From Psychroflexus sp. ALD_RP9 (GTDB taxonomy: Bacteria; Bacteroidota; Bacteroidia; Flavobacteriales; Flavobacteriaceae): a stretch of DNA of 64,000 nucleotides. Of the stretch, positions 17,239 through 26,874 are shown piece after piece. The position numbers were made by a program, and so were the translations under genes. The notes under the pieces were generated by a model that ran no database searches, had not been told where the DNA came from, and was given only the letters and a program-made list of their open reading frames with translations. Where the stretch lies: positions 1,116,001-1,180,000 of the forward strand of contig NZ_CP062973.1 in assembly GCF_017311165.1 (NCBI RefSeq), read 5' to 3'. Each line of letters starts with the position of its first letter. Positions within the stretch are counted from its first letter, which is position 1.

Positions 17239-17788
17239 TCTATTTTTTCAAAGTTATTCACATTATATATCATCTTATTTTTCTTTCTTTAAATTTTAAA
17301 AAACTAAATAATGATGATTATTGCGTGTTAATTTCAGTAAAACTTTATTGAAATTTAATTGTATTATTGAAATTTTAAATTTAATCAACAGAAATGTTAT
17401 GAGATTGTTAATTTTTAATATCTGACGATCAATAATTTACCATAAGTTATTCACAACTTTTAAAGTTGACACTTGCCTATTTTGTTTTAAAATCTACATA
17501 AAATTCTTGTTGAAAATTAGTTGATAAGTGCTGATAAGTTTTTTAAAATTTATTGACTTATAAATTTGATTTTAATTTTTTAATTTCAGATAGATGAAAA
17601 TATCGTTTATCAAAATATTCTTTTCATTTTTTACAGTTAACTTATTAACAAAATTGTTGATAACTAAAGTCTTGAAAATCAACTGAAGTTTAAAAGTTAT
17701 TAACAATTGATATTATTTATTTAAAGTATTGATAATTAGATATTTAAATTTAAGTTTTAAAAAGTCATTATTTCAAATTACTAATCTT
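17239..17788. other. candidate chromosomal replication origin (AT-rich, DnaA-box-like cluster)
   Basis: About 550 noncoding bases between divergent queD and rpiB. Two 60-base lines counted by hand have about 15-18% GC. Two perfect TTATTCACA DnaA boxes occur at 17254-17262 and 17447-17455. One-mismatch versions occur at 17642-17650 and 17697-17705 (TTATTAACA) and at 17655-17663 (TTATCAACA on the minus strand). More distant GTTGATAAG-like variants lie near 17519-17540. The neighbourhood includes rnpA and, 16 kb away, a parS-like site. No gene or RNA is seen here. The origin call is an inference. Confidence 0.6.
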
Positions 17789-17796
17789 TATTTTTG
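17789..17796 (+). promoter_or_regulatory. Bacteroidota -7 box for rpiB
   Basis: TATTTTTG matches TAnnTTTG exactly. It overlaps a possible TTG start at 17794 and so supports the ATG at 17812 as the true rpiB start. Confidence 0.6.
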
Positions 17797-17811
17797 TTCA
17801 AAAATCATATC

Positions 17812-18243
17812 ATGACAATTTCAATAGGAAACGATCACGCAGGTACAGCCTACAAAATGAGTGTTTTAAATCATTTAAAAGCTAAAGGTATTACAGTGAT
17901 TAACCACGGAACCGATTCAACTGAAAGTGTAGATTATCCAGATTTTATTCATCCTGTGGCTCAAGATGTTGAAAATGGTAAAGCTCAATTTGGTATTATT
18001 ATTTGTGGTAGTGGCAATGGTGCAAATATGACGGCTAATAAATATCAAGGTATTCGTTCAGCTTTGTGTTGGTCCAAAGAAATTGTAGCACTTGCACGCC
18101 AACATAATAATGCAAATGTGTTGAGTATACCTGCGCGATTTGTTTCTGAGCAGCAAGCGCTTCAATTTGTCACTACTTTTTTAGAAACTGAATTTGAAGG
18201 TGGTCGCCACCAAAATCGTATTCAAAAAATTGCTTGTCAATAA
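17812..18243 (+). CDS. rpiB: ribose-5-phosphate isomerase B
   Basis: A 143-residue RpiB/LacAB-type isomerase that interconverts ribose 5-phosphate and ribulose 5-phosphate in the pentose phosphate pathway. Evidence is the N-terminal SIGNDHAG (phosphate and sugar binding), DYPDFIHPVA, the active-site Cys65 in IIICGSGNG, and NVLSIPARF. The ATG at 17812 is preferred over an upstream TTG because the promoter -7 box covers the latter. It is the first of four tightly spaced plus-strand genes. Confidence 0.94.
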   Translation: MTISIGNDHAGTAYKMSVLNHLKAKGITVINHGTDSTESVDYPDFIHPVAQDVENGKAQFGIIICGSGNGANMTANKYQGIRSALCWSKEIVALARQHNNANVLSIPARFVSEQQALQFVTTFLETEFEGGRHQNRIQKIACQ

Positions 18244-18250
18244 TCTTTAA

Positions 18251-19138
18251 ATGACGCATCACCACCATTCACAAAAAAATTTAGGTGTAAGCATTTTACT
18301 TAACATCGGCATTACTTTAGCTCAAGTTATTGGCGGTTTATTTAGTGGAAGTTTAGCTTTATTGTCTGATGCTTTACATAATTTTACAGATGTTGTTTCA
18401 TTAATTATTAGCTATGTTGCTGCTAATCTTTCAAAAAAAGACGCTTCTTTAAGTAAAACTTTTGGTTATAAACGTGCCGAAATAATTGCAGCTTTTATAA
18501 ATGCTTCAACATTAATAGTAATTGCTATCATCTTAATTGTTGAAGCTGTAGAACGATTTTTTAATCCTCAATCTATCGATTCTTCCTTAGTGATTTGGCT
18601 TTCAGTATTAGCAATAATTGGTAATGGTATTAGTGTTTTATTGCTCTTGAATGATCGTAAAAAGAACATGAATTTAGCTTCAGCTTATGTTCATTTATTT
18701 ACTGATATGCTTGCATCAGTAGCAGTGTTAATTGGTGGTTTATTAATGAAATTTTATAGTCTATTTTGGATTGATAGTTTTTTAACCGCAGCTATTGCTA
18801 TTTACCTTATTATTGTTGGTATTAAACTCTTACGGAATTCATTTAGCGTATTAATGTTATTTACGCCAGAATCTATAGAAATAGATGAGTTAGTTAATGA
18901 TATTAATCAGCTTGATCATGTTAAACACATGCATCACGTTCATATATGGCAATTGAATGAAGCTGAAATTCATCTTGAAGCTGAAATTGATTTAAGTGAA
19001 AATATTTCAATAACAGATTTTGAAGCTATTTTAGAACAAATTGAAGTTATTTTACTTCAAAAATATGGCATTAATCACATTAATATTCAGCCAGAATTTA
19101 ATAAAACCGACGATAAAAATATTATTGTACAAGACTAA
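18251..19138 (+). CDS. cation diffusion facilitator (CDF) metal efflux transporter
   Basis: A 295-residue CDF transporter of the CzcD/ZitB type, which exports Zn2+ or similar divalent ions from the cytoplasm in exchange for protons. The protein has a His-rich N-terminus (THHHHS), six membrane helices, the metal-site pattern LLSDALHNFTD in helix 2, a second site around FTDMLAS in helix 5, and a C-terminal cytoplasmic domain with MHHVHIWQLNE. It follows rpiB by 7 bases and precedes the acetyltransferase by 2, so it is operonic. Confidence 0.93.
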   Translation: MTHHHHSQKNLGVSILLNIGITLAQVIGGLFSGSLALLSDALHNFTDVVSLIISYVAANLSKKDASLSKTFGYKRAEIIAAFINASTLIVIAIILIVEAVERFFNPQSIDSSLVIWLSVLAIIGNGISVLLLLNDRKKNMNLASAYVHLFTDMLASVAVLIGGLLMKFYSLFWIDSFLTAAIAIYLIIVGIKLLRNSFSVLMLFTPESIEIDELVNDINQLDHVKHMHHVHIWQLNEAEIHLEAEIDLSENISITDFEAILEQIEVILLQKYGINHINIQPEFNKTDDKNIIVQD

Positions 19139-19140
19139 TC

Positions 19141-19584
19141 ATGCAAATACAAATTTTAGATTTTAATCAACTTAATACCAAACAATTATATGCAATTTTA
19201 CAATTGCGTTCAGAAGTTTTTGTTGTAGAACAAGATTGTGTATATCAAGATATCGACGGCCATGACCAAAAAGCCCAGCATGTGCTGTTTTTTAATAATG
19301 ATACTTTAGCTGCCTACGCTAGAATATTACCACCAAAGGCTTATTTTAAAGAATTAAGCATTGGCCGTGTTATTGTTAAACAAGCATTTAGAGGTCAAAA
19401 ATTAGGCCATCAATTAATGCAAGCTTGTATTGAATTTTGTCAGGATAACTATTCAAATCAGCCTATTAAAATATCAGCACAACAATACTTAATAAAATTC
19501 TATGAGCAGCATAAATTTACTTGTGTTGGCAAAGGTTATTTAGAAGATGGAATTCCTCATATTGCCATGAAACGTTATGACTGA
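19141..19584 (+). CDS. GNAT-family N-acetyltransferase, ElaA-like
   Basis: A 147-residue acetyltransferase resembling ElaA. Evidence is the early LRSEVFVVEQDCVYQDIDG, the strand pair AYARILPP, and the acetyl-CoA-binding segment IGRVIVKQAFRGQKLGHQL (Q/RxxGxG/A type, near 79-97), followed by SAQQYLIKFYEQHKF and the terminal GIPHIAMKR. The acceptor substrate is not known for the family. The end overlaps the HD-domain gene by 8 bases. Confidence 0.88.
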   Translation: MQIQILDFNQLNTKQLYAILQLRSEVFVVEQDCVYQDIDGHDQKAQHVLFFNNDTLAAYARILPPKAYFKELSIGRVIVKQAFRGQKLGHQLMQACIEFCQDNYSNQPIKISAQQYLIKFYEQHKFTCVGKGYLEDGIPHIAMKRYD

Positions 19585-20236
19585 AGTAGAATTAATAAAA
19601 AAAACCAAACAATTTGTTAAGCATAAATTAGCTGATGCAGAAGCAGGTCATGACTGGTTTCATATTCAGCGTGTTTATCAGTTAGCACTTTATATAGCTC
19701 AAAAAGAAGGTATCAACGATTTACTCATTATTAAATTAGGTGCTTTATTACATGATATTGCAGATGCAAAATTTCATGATGGAAACGAAGATTTAGCACC
19801 TCAAATAGCCGGTCAATTTTTAGAAAAGCATTTGGTAAATGTTTCAGTTATTAATGAAGTTAAATTAATTATTAAGCATATTTCATTTAAAACAGAAGCG
19901 GCTAGTTATACTTCTGATCATCTAAAAATACTTCAAGATGCAGATCGTCTAGATGCTATGGGCGCTATAGGAATTGCCAGAGCTTTTAATTATGGTGGTT
20001 TTAAAAATAGAGCTTTATATAATCCAGAAATTCCTTCAAAACCTCAACAGTCTAAAGCTGAATATAAAGCATCTAAAGCACCAACTTTAAATCATTTTGA
20101 TGAAAAACTTTTATTATTAAAAGACCAAATGCATACTAAAACAGCTAAAAGAATAGCCCAAGAGCGACACGATTATATGTTAAACTTTGTTGAAAGATTC
20201 AAGCAAGAATGGCATTTAGAGATAGATGAAGTTTAA
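19577..20236 (+). CDS. HD-domain metal-dependent phosphohydrolase
   Basis: A 219-residue HD-superfamily hydrolase similar to YedJ-type proteins. Metal-binding residues are visible as AGHDWFHIQRV (His25, Asp26, His29), LLHDIADAKF (His59-Asp60) and LQDADRLDAMGAIG (Asp near 122). The natural substrate of this subgroup is unclear; nucleotide or phosphate ester hydrolysis is expected. It is the last gene of the rpiB operon and converges with the signalling operon, overlapping the receiver gene by 4 bases at the 3' ends. Confidence 0.87.
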   Translation: MTEVELIKKTKQFVKHKLADAEAGHDWFHIQRVYQLALYIAQKEGINDLLIIKLGALLHDIADAKFHDGNEDLAPQIAGQFLEKHLVNVSVINEVKLIIKHISFKTEAASYTSDHLKILQDADRLDAMGAIGIARAFNYGGFKNRALYNPEIPSKPQQSKAEYKASKAPTLNHFDEKLLLLKDQMHTKTAKRIAQERHDYMLNFVERFKQEWHLEIDEV

Positions 20237-20631
20237 AATAAATGTTTTAATTCAGGATGTTTTTGCAAATCTTTAAGTTGCTCTACTTTAATCGGTTTTT
20301 CAATGAAGTCTATAATTAAGTTATAATCTTTTGCTTTGGTTTTATCAGCATTATCTACAGAAGAGGTTACTAAAATAACAAATAGATTTGCGTGTATTGT
20401 AATTTTTTTAAAGTGTTCTAACACTTCCCAAGCATTTAAACCAGGCATATTAATATCTAAAAAAACGACAAAGTTAGCTTCTTCCTGATCATTTTCTTGA
20501 ATATATTTTAGTAATTTTTCGCCAGAATCTAATGTAATTGCTTGAGAATCAAAATTTGATAGCTGACACATTTTTTGATGTAAAAACAGTATTACTTGAT
20601 CATCATCTACAAGTAGTGTCTGAAAATTCAT
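20233..20631 (-). CDS. single-domain response regulator (REC)
   Basis: A 132-residue CheY-like receiver with no output domain. Features are the acidic pocket DDD (9-11), phospho-acceptor Asp59 in VFLDINMPG, the Thr/Ser switch at TSS (89-91) and Lys112 in EKPI. It is the last gene of the minus-strand signalling operon and overlaps the REC-PAS gene by 4 bases. It probably relays phosphate within the system or acts by protein-protein contact, like other Bacteroidota stand-alone receivers. Confidence 0.92.
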   Translation of the reverse strand: MNFQTLLVDDDQVILFLHQKMCQLSNFDSQAITLDSGEKLLKYIQENDQEEANFVVFLDINMPGLNAWEVLEHFKKITIHANLFVILVTSSVDNADKTKAKDYNLIIDFIEKPIKVEQLKDLQKHPELKHLF

Positions 20632-21641
20632 GAAAGTTGTTGGTTTAAATTTATATTTTTAGACTTCTTATTAATTTTTCGAATAATTTCATCTAAATCT
20701 CTAGATGAATCTTCTAAGCTTTTTATTAAATAAGTAAACTCTTCATCAGTAATTTCTTTACTTTTAAGCAAATCTACAATACCCATTATTTTGGTTAATG
20801 GAGATCTTACCATGTGAGATTGTATCCATGCAATTTCACTTAGCTTTTCATTTTGTTTTTTTAAGGCTTGAAAGTAGCTTAAGCGTTCAGAAATATCGGT
20901 TGCTATACATAAAATAGCAAAGCCATGTTTATAATTAATTCTTGTGTTTTTAATTTCAACCTTTATTAAATCACCATTTTTGGTTTTATGTTGAGATAAA
21001 TTTTGCAAGAACATTTTTTCTCTACCCTTTGTATTTTGAAGTAAAGCATTTAATTTACCACTAAAGGTATTTTGAATATCGGTTAATTTTAGTTTTAAAA
21101 ACTCTTCTTCGTTATAGCCATATTTTTCTATAGCTGCTTTATTAACATCTAAAAAACGCAAAGTTTTTTCGTTATAAACCCACATTGGTTGCGGACTTAA
21201 ATGAAACAAATCGCTATAGCGTTTTTCAGAAGTTTCAAGTCTCGAAAATGTTTTTTTACGCTCTATATTGTAAACAATACTTTTAAATAGAGCTGTTGCG
21301 TTTAATTCGTCTTTTACTAAATAATCTGAAACACCAAGCTTAAGTGAATTTAAACTAAAGTCTATATCGGGAAAACCAGTTAGTATTAAAATTGGTGTAT
21401 CGCCAGATAAATCTAGCATTTTGGTAATAAGTTCTTCTCCGTTTAAATCTGGTAAAGATAAGTCTAACAAAATAATATCAAAATGCTTTTCTTTTAATGA
21501 AGCTTCAGCTTGCTTGAAATTAGTAACGTGATCTATAATAGGATTAATAATCTTTTCACTTAAATAGTCTTTAACAAGAAATGCATCACCTGGATTATCT
21601 TCAACTAATAAAATGTGATATGTATTTTCAGATATATTCAT
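20628..21641 (-). CDS. REC-PAS protein with HisKA-like helix but no ATPase domain
   Basis: A 337-residue signalling protein. A receiver domain comes first (about 8-125; ED at 14-15, Asp60 in LLDLSLPD, Lys110), then a PAS domain (about 140-255). The C-terminal helix IQSHMVRSPLTKIMG (274-287) resembles an H-box with His276. The chain ends about 60 residues later, so there is no HATPase catalytic domain. It may be a phosphotransfer or dimerisation module phosphorylated by a partner kinase. It lies 12 bases after the GAF kinase gene and overlaps the single receiver gene. Confidence 0.85.
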   Translation of the reverse strand: MNISENTYHILLVEDNPGDAFLVKDYLSEKIINPIIDHVTNFKQAEASLKEKHFDIILLDLSLPDLNGEELITKMLDLSGDTPILILTGFPDIDFSLNSLKLGVSDYLVKDELNATALFKSIVYNIERKKTFSRLETSEKRYSDLFHLSPQPMWVYNEKTLRFLDVNKAAIEKYGYNEEEFLKLKLTDIQNTFSGKLNALLQNTKGREKMFLQNLSQHKTKNGDLIKVEIKNTRINYKHGFAILCIATDISERLSYFQALKKQNEKLSEIAWIQSHMVRSPLTKIMGIVDLLKSKEITDEEFTYLIKSLEDSSRDLDEIIRKINKKSKNINLNQQLS

Positions 21642-21653
21642 TATTAATTAGTC

Positions 21654-22859
21654 CTAAATTTTTGGTATGGTAAAACTAAATTGACTTCCTTTATCTATTG
21701 TAGATTTTACCCATATCTTACCACCTAAACTTAGCACAATTTTTTTACATAAAGCCAATCCCATACCAATACCTTTATCGTCGTTATGTAACCTTCTGAA
21801 TAACTTAAAGATATGTTCAAAATTTTTTTTGTCGATACCAATACCATTATCAATGACATTAAATTTCCAGTAGTTATCAAGGTGTTCAGCTGTTATATTG
21901 ATGATCAAATCACGATTAGGATGTCTGTATTTAATAGCATTACTTATGAGGTTTCTAAAAACAATATTAAGTGGCATTTCAACAGATTCTACTGTTGGTA
22001 AATTTTCAAATTTAATGTCAACTTTATTTTTTTGAATTTCACTTTTATAAAGTTGAATAGCTGATTTTACACATTCTTCTGTATTAATTGAGGTAAAGGA
22101 ATTTTCATCAACACCTGTTTTAGCAAATTCTAGTGTTTCTTCAATTAAATGCAATACCTTGTGATTACTTTGCAAAGCATAATTAATATATTGTAATGCT
22201 TTTTCATCTAGGGTTTTTTTATAGTCTTCCTTTAAAATTTCTAATAAGCTACTTGTAGATGTAATTGGAGATTTTAAGTCGTGAGCAAGTGTAAAGACAA
22301 TTTCTTTAATCAGTTTAGATTGTTCATTAATTTGGATTCTTGACTCTCTTAAGTAGCGTTCTTGTTTATGAAATTCTAATATTCTACTAGCTTGTTTTGC
22401 TAATTTTTTAAGCGCTTTTTTTTGGGATTCATTTAAATGATAAGGTTGCTGGTCTATAACACAAAGTGTTCCTAGTGCATAACCATTTTTTGAAATTAGA
22501 GGTGCACCAGCATAAAACCGAATATGTGGGTTTGAAGTCACTAATGGGTTATCTTTAAACATATCGTCTGCGCTAGCATCATTAACAATGAAAAGCTCGT
22601 CAGGTTGTTGTATTGCATGTGTACAAAATGAAATATTTCTAGGCGTTTCAGTTACATTTAAGCCTTTACAGGATTTAAAATATTGCCGATCATGATCGAT
22701 TAAAGATATTAAAGATATGTTTGTACCACATAATGCCGAAGCAATTTCAGTGAGTTCATTAAGTGCTTCATCTGGGCCAGTATTAAGAATTTTATAATTG
22801 TAGAGTTCGTTTAAGCGTTCTTCTTCTGAAATCTTTCTATCGAGTTGGGTTGTCGTCAT
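21654..22859 (-). CDS. GAF-domain sensor histidine kinase
   Basis: A 401-residue soluble kinase. A GAF domain spans about 35-165 (ISLIDHDRQYFKSCKG, FYAGAPLISKNGYALGTLCV). The H-box is TLAHDLKSPI with His193. The ATPase domain has the N-box VFRNLISNAIKY, G1 DNGIGID and G2 GIGMGLAL, all intact. No membrane segment is seen. It should autophosphorylate and could donate phosphate to the downstream receivers. It overlaps the large PAS kinase gene by 4 bases, so translational coupling is likely. Confidence 0.92.
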   Translation of the reverse strand: MTTTQLDRKISEEERLNELYNYKILNTGPDEALNELTEIASALCGTNISLISLIDHDRQYFKSCKGLNVTETPRNISFCTHAIQQPDELFIVNDASADDMFKDNPLVTSNPHIRFYAGAPLISKNGYALGTLCVIDQQPYHLNESQKKALKKLAKQASRILEFHKQERYLRESRIQINEQSKLIKEIVFTLAHDLKSPITSTSSLLEILKEDYKKTLDEKALQYINYALQSNHKVLHLIEETLEFAKTGVDENSFTSINTEECVKSAIQLYKSEIQKNKVDIKFENLPTVESVEMPLNIVFRNLISNAIKYRHPNRDLIINITAEHLDNYWKFNVIDNGIGIDKKNFEHIFKLFRRLHNDDKGIGMGLALCKKIVLSLGGKIWVKSTIDKGSQFSFTIPKI

Positions 22860-25800
22860 TCGCTATTATTTAAAGGGATACTAAACTTAAACAGATTTCC
22901 ATTGGCATGAGATTCTACCCAAATTCTACCACCAAGTCTTGTCACAATTTTTTTAGCCGTTGCTAAACCTATTCCTGTGCCTTTAACTTCTGGCGCTTGT
23001 TTAAGTCTTGTAAAGATAGCAAATACATTTTTATATTGCTCATTATTTATAATAATTGCGTTATCTTTAACACTAAATATAATTTGATGTTTACGAACTT
23101 TCGATGAAATTTCTATGTCAGGCGATTGATTTTTAGGAACGTATTTAATGGCATTATCAATTAGAATAACAAATATTTGACGGAGTTGATACTTAGAGAT
23201 AACCAGAGTTGGTAAGTTATGATATTTAATTGAAGCCTTACTACTTTCAATCGAGGCTTTTAGGAGCATTTTAGCTTCTTCTATAATAGTTGCTACCTTT
23301 ACCTCTTCTAACTTATTTTTGAGGCTATCTACTTTAGAAAACTCAAGCAAGTCTAAAATTATTTTTCGCATACGTTGTGCACCATCAACAGCAAAATAGA
23401 TGTACTGTTTGGCTTTTTCATCTAATAAATGGTCGTAGTTTTTATCAAGTTGAGATAAAAAACCAGAAATCATACGTAAAGGTTCTTGTAAATCGTGTGA
23501 TGCAACGTAGGCAAATTGTTCTAACTCTTTGTTAGATCGATTTAAATCTTCGTTTCGGTTTTTAAGGGTTAAATTTAATTTTTCAAGTTGTGCCTCGTAA
23601 TTTTTTTGATTGGTTACATCTTGTAAGGCGCCAACAATTTTTAGAGCTTTACCGTTTTGATCTCTCATAATGTAACCTTGGTCGTAGATATATCTAAAGC
23701 TATTGTTATTATCTTTGAGTTGGTAATTGTCTGTCCAATAATTAAGCTTTGGATTTTTAATGCAATGATCAAAATGTTTTTCGACGCGTTCTAAATCGTC
23801 TTTATGAATAAGCTTTATCCATTGGTTAATAGTTTTAGGATAATCTTCAGCTTTATAGCCAAAAAGTCGCCCAAAACCTTCACTCCAATCAATAGCATCC
23901 TCAACTAAGTTAACCTCCCAAATAACATCATTAGTAGATTTAGAAATAAGTTCAAATTTATTTTTAGTGTTTTTAAGTTCTAACTCAGTTTTAATTTTAT
24001 CAGTAATATCTTTACCAACACAATAAAATAAGTCTGTTGTTTTAGAACGTGATATAGTCCAGGCAATATGAATATAAGAATTAGACTTACTTAAAACCCT
24101 ACTTTCTAAATAAATTGGCGTATTGTATGTTGTGCTTTTAAGTTTTTCAATGAGTTCTTGGTAATCCTCAGGATGAAAAAATTTAACAATAGGATTGCTA
24201 ATTAAAAATGCGTTAGTATAGCCTAAAATTTTTGAAGCTGATGGATTAACTCTTTTTAAATAGCCGTCTTTTCTAGCTATACAAATAAAGTCTGGTGCAT
24301 AATTTACAATTTGGTTAAGTTCATCTTCGGCTTGTTTATGTTTTATTTCACTACCTAAATATACTCTATAATCTTCTAAGAGTTCGGTGAGAAAATCTTC
24401 GCGTTTAGTAAATTTATTATAGCCAAGAATTAAAAGTCCTATTTTTTCTGAGTTTTGTATAATTGGTATATAAAATACTGTGATTAAGCATTCATTTTTA
24501 GTATTTGAAAATACTTGAGTGCTTGATATACCCTTAATAGTTTTAATTGAGTTAGTATGCCAATACTGGCTGATAAATAACTTGCTAAAATCTTCGTTTG
24601 CTAATTTGACACTAAATTCAGAATTATAATGTTTATTATCTTCAATATAGCATTGTTGTTTCAGCTTTTTTTCTTGCTGATCATACACCCATAATTCTCC
24701 ATAATTAAAATCTGTAAACTTCTGTGTAAGCTTAAAGGTATGATTTAAAGCCTCAGCTAAATGAGATGAGGTTTTAAATAATTCATTGGTTTCTTTAATG
24801 AGTTCTTGTTGAATTTCTTTAGATTTTTTTTCTGTAATATCTTTTTCTACTGAAACCCAATGGGTAAATTTCCCTTCAGAATTAGCAATGGGTGATACTG
24901 ATAAATTTATCCAAAATTCTTGACCTTTTTTATTGTAATTTAGTACATCAACTTCAAAAGACTCATAGTTTAACATTTTGTCATACATGAGTTTTATAGT
25001 TTCAGCACTTGTTTTTTGGCCATGAAGAAGTTTAGGCGTATGACCAATAATTTCATTAATATCATAACCAGTTAACTGTTTAAAACTTTTATTCGCATAG
25101 ATTATTACGGGACCTGATTGGTCTAAAGGCTTAGCTTCAGATACTAAAATGGCATCTGTAGTGTTTTCTATAACAGATTCAAGTAAATTTAAATGATCTG
25201 TCCTAGCTTTTTCTTTAGAGATATCTTTTAGAGCACCAATTACCCGAATTGCTTCAGCATTTTTATCTCTAATGATAACAGCATTATCAAACACATCAGC
25301 ATAAGTATTTTCACCATTTTTAAATCTATAGTGACAAGACCATCTTTCTTTTTTAGGGTTGTTAAGAGCTTCAAAAAAACTTGACATCACACGTTCTAAG
25401 TCCTGATTATGTATATGCTTGCGCCAAAAAGCTTCATCGACAATATTAGATTTCAGTTTTACATTAAAAATCTGTTGATAACTATTGCTCCAATAACGTG
25501 TATCATTTATAACGTCAAAATCCCAAATGGCGTCACTCACTGCTTTAGAGGCATATAAAAAACGGTCTTTTACATGTTTAAGCTCTTGATTCGCTAAGTA
25601 AGTTTGCGTTTCGTTAGTAACTGTAGATATCATGATATTTTGCTCAAAAAGTGGAATATTTTTAGCACTAATGTATCTTGTCTCACCTTTCGCTGTGGTT
25701 ACTTTTAAGTTTTGCCAAGCCATACGACTAGGATCACCACTTTTAATATCTTTAATTACTTCAGATTTGATTTTTTCACGATATTCAGCCTCTGGATAAA

Positions 25801-26695
25801 CTAATTCAAAAAATTGATCAAAACTTGTTATAGCAGCTTTATCATGCCCATAAATGTTTTGAAATGCTTCATTAAAATAAGTCGGTTTTCCAGAGTCAAT
25901 TTCATTTATAGCAACACCAATTGGTAAATTATCTAAAACAGTAGATATAAAATGATTGCGTTTTTTAAGCTGTAGCTCTTGTTCTTTTTCTGTAGTTATA
26001 TCTTGTAAAGTTCCAATTAAGCCAACAATTTTATTATTTTCTAGCTCTACTTCAGCTTTTATTTTTACCCATTTTTTATGGTTTAATTGTGTGGTAATTT
26101 GAGTGATAAATTCAAAAGCTTTTCCATGATTTATAGCTTTTTTTATATGTTGCTTGAGTTTTTGCCGATCTTCTTCAGATGGAATAAAATTGTATTCATC
26201 ACCATAAACAGGTTTATAATCTTTTTTAACTTCAAGAATACGTTTAAAATTAGAGGTACAAATTAATTGTTTAAATTCTACAAATAAGTACCAACTACCT
26301 ATGTGAGCCACTTTTTGGCTTAATTCAAAAATTTTAAAACTCACATCGCCAGCTTGTTGAGCTATACTTTGTAAAGGCAGAAACTTAATGGAAACAAATT
26401 GAGATTGGCCTTCATAAAACCACTGAAATTCTAATTGAAATTGACCTGAATCGCAATTGGTTTTAAGTTCTAGTTGAAGTGTCTCAGGTTGTTGTTTTAA
26501 CTTTGTTAGAGTTGATGCTAATAAATTTTTGTCAACAAGATGCTGCTTTAAAAAAGCATTAAAGTTAGTCTGCTGAAAATCTCCAAAACACTCTGTTGCT
26601 TTTGTGTTTATGTCTATAATTGAATAGGCTTCATCTTCAACCTGTAAAACGATGTAGGCAGATTTCTGAGCATTTAAAAATGAACTTAGCATCAA
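22856..26695 (-). CDS. multi-PAS/GAF hybrid-length sensor histidine kinase with altered G1 box
   Basis: A 1279-residue soluble sensor kinase. I count about six PAS-type units with a GAF-like unit between them (around 610-760). They are separated by coiled linkers ending in D(V/I)T.K motifs. HisKA carries YVASHDLQEPLRMI near residue 1070, the N-box is LIDNAIKYV, and G2 is GTGIGLATA. The G1 position reads DNAIIIN instead of the usual DNGIGI, so ATP binding may be impaired. One PAS resembles a LOV domain (GHTPKLLHGQKT) but lacks the photoactive Cys. It is the first gene of the four-gene operon. Confidence 0.9.
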   Translation of the reverse strand: MMLSSFLNAQKSAYIVLQVEDEAYSIIDINTKATECFGDFQQTNFNAFLKQHLVDKNLLASTLTKLKQQPETLQLELKTNCDSGQFQLEFQWFYEGQSQFVSIKFLPLQSIAQQAGDVSFKIFELSQKVAHIGSWYLFVEFKQLICTSNFKRILEVKKDYKPVYGDEYNFIPSEEDRQKLKQHIKKAINHGKAFEFITQITTQLNHKKWVKIKAEVELENNKIVGLIGTLQDITTEKEQELQLKKRNHFISTVLDNLPIGVAINEIDSGKPTYFNEAFQNIYGHDKAAITSFDQFFELVYPEAEYREKIKSEVIKDIKSGDPSRMAWQNLKVTTAKGETRYISAKNIPLFEQNIMISTVTNETQTYLANQELKHVKDRFLYASKAVSDAIWDFDVINDTRYWSNSYQQIFNVKLKSNIVDEAFWRKHIHNQDLERVMSSFFEALNNPKKERWSCHYRFKNGENTYADVFDNAVIIRDKNAEAIRVIGALKDISKEKARTDHLNLLESVIENTTDAILVSEAKPLDQSGPVIIYANKSFKQLTGYDINEIIGHTPKLLHGQKTSAETIKLMYDKMLNYESFEVDVLNYNKKGQEFWINLSVSPIANSEGKFTHWVSVEKDITEKKSKEIQQELIKETNELFKTSSHLAEALNHTFKLTQKFTDFNYGELWVYDQQEKKLKQQCYIEDNKHYNSEFSVKLANEDFSKLFISQYWHTNSIKTIKGISSTQVFSNTKNECLITVFYIPIIQNSEKIGLLILGYNKFTKREDFLTELLEDYRVYLGSEIKHKQAEDELNQIVNYAPDFICIARKDGYLKRVNPSASKILGYTNAFLISNPIVKFFHPEDYQELIEKLKSTTYNTPIYLESRVLSKSNSYIHIAWTISRSKTTDLFYCVGKDITDKIKTELELKNTKNKFELISKSTNDVIWEVNLVEDAIDWSEGFGRLFGYKAEDYPKTINQWIKLIHKDDLERVEKHFDHCIKNPKLNYWTDNYQLKDNNNSFRYIYDQGYIMRDQNGKALKIVGALQDVTNQKNYEAQLEKLNLTLKNRNEDLNRSNKELEQFAYVASHDLQEPLRMISGFLSQLDKNYDHLLDEKAKQYIYFAVDGAQRMRKIILDLLEFSKVDSLKNKLEEVKVATIIEEAKMLLKASIESSKASIKYHNLPTLVISKYQLRQIFVILIDNAIKYVPKNQSPDIEISSKVRKHQIIFSVKDNAIIINNEQYKNVFAIFTRLKQAPEVKGTGIGLATAKKIVTRLGGRIWVESHANGNLFKFSIPLNNSE

Positions 26696-26874
26696 CTTTG
26701 CTTTTATGGGAAATGATTTATACTAGCTTTATTCACCCATAAAGCTAAATATTTAAATCTAAAGAGCCATAATAAATATGTTTATTTACATAAAAAGAAA
26801 TGCTATTCATAAAAATAAATCAACTTAAATAGATAATATATTGATTTTTAGTTAATTAATTTTTAAGTTGATAA

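Noticed and set aside
24970..25090. LOV photoreceptor domain in the large PAS kinase
   Set aside because: The position of the photoactive Cys in the GHTPKLLHGQKT motif is not a cysteine, so flavin photochemistry is not expected.
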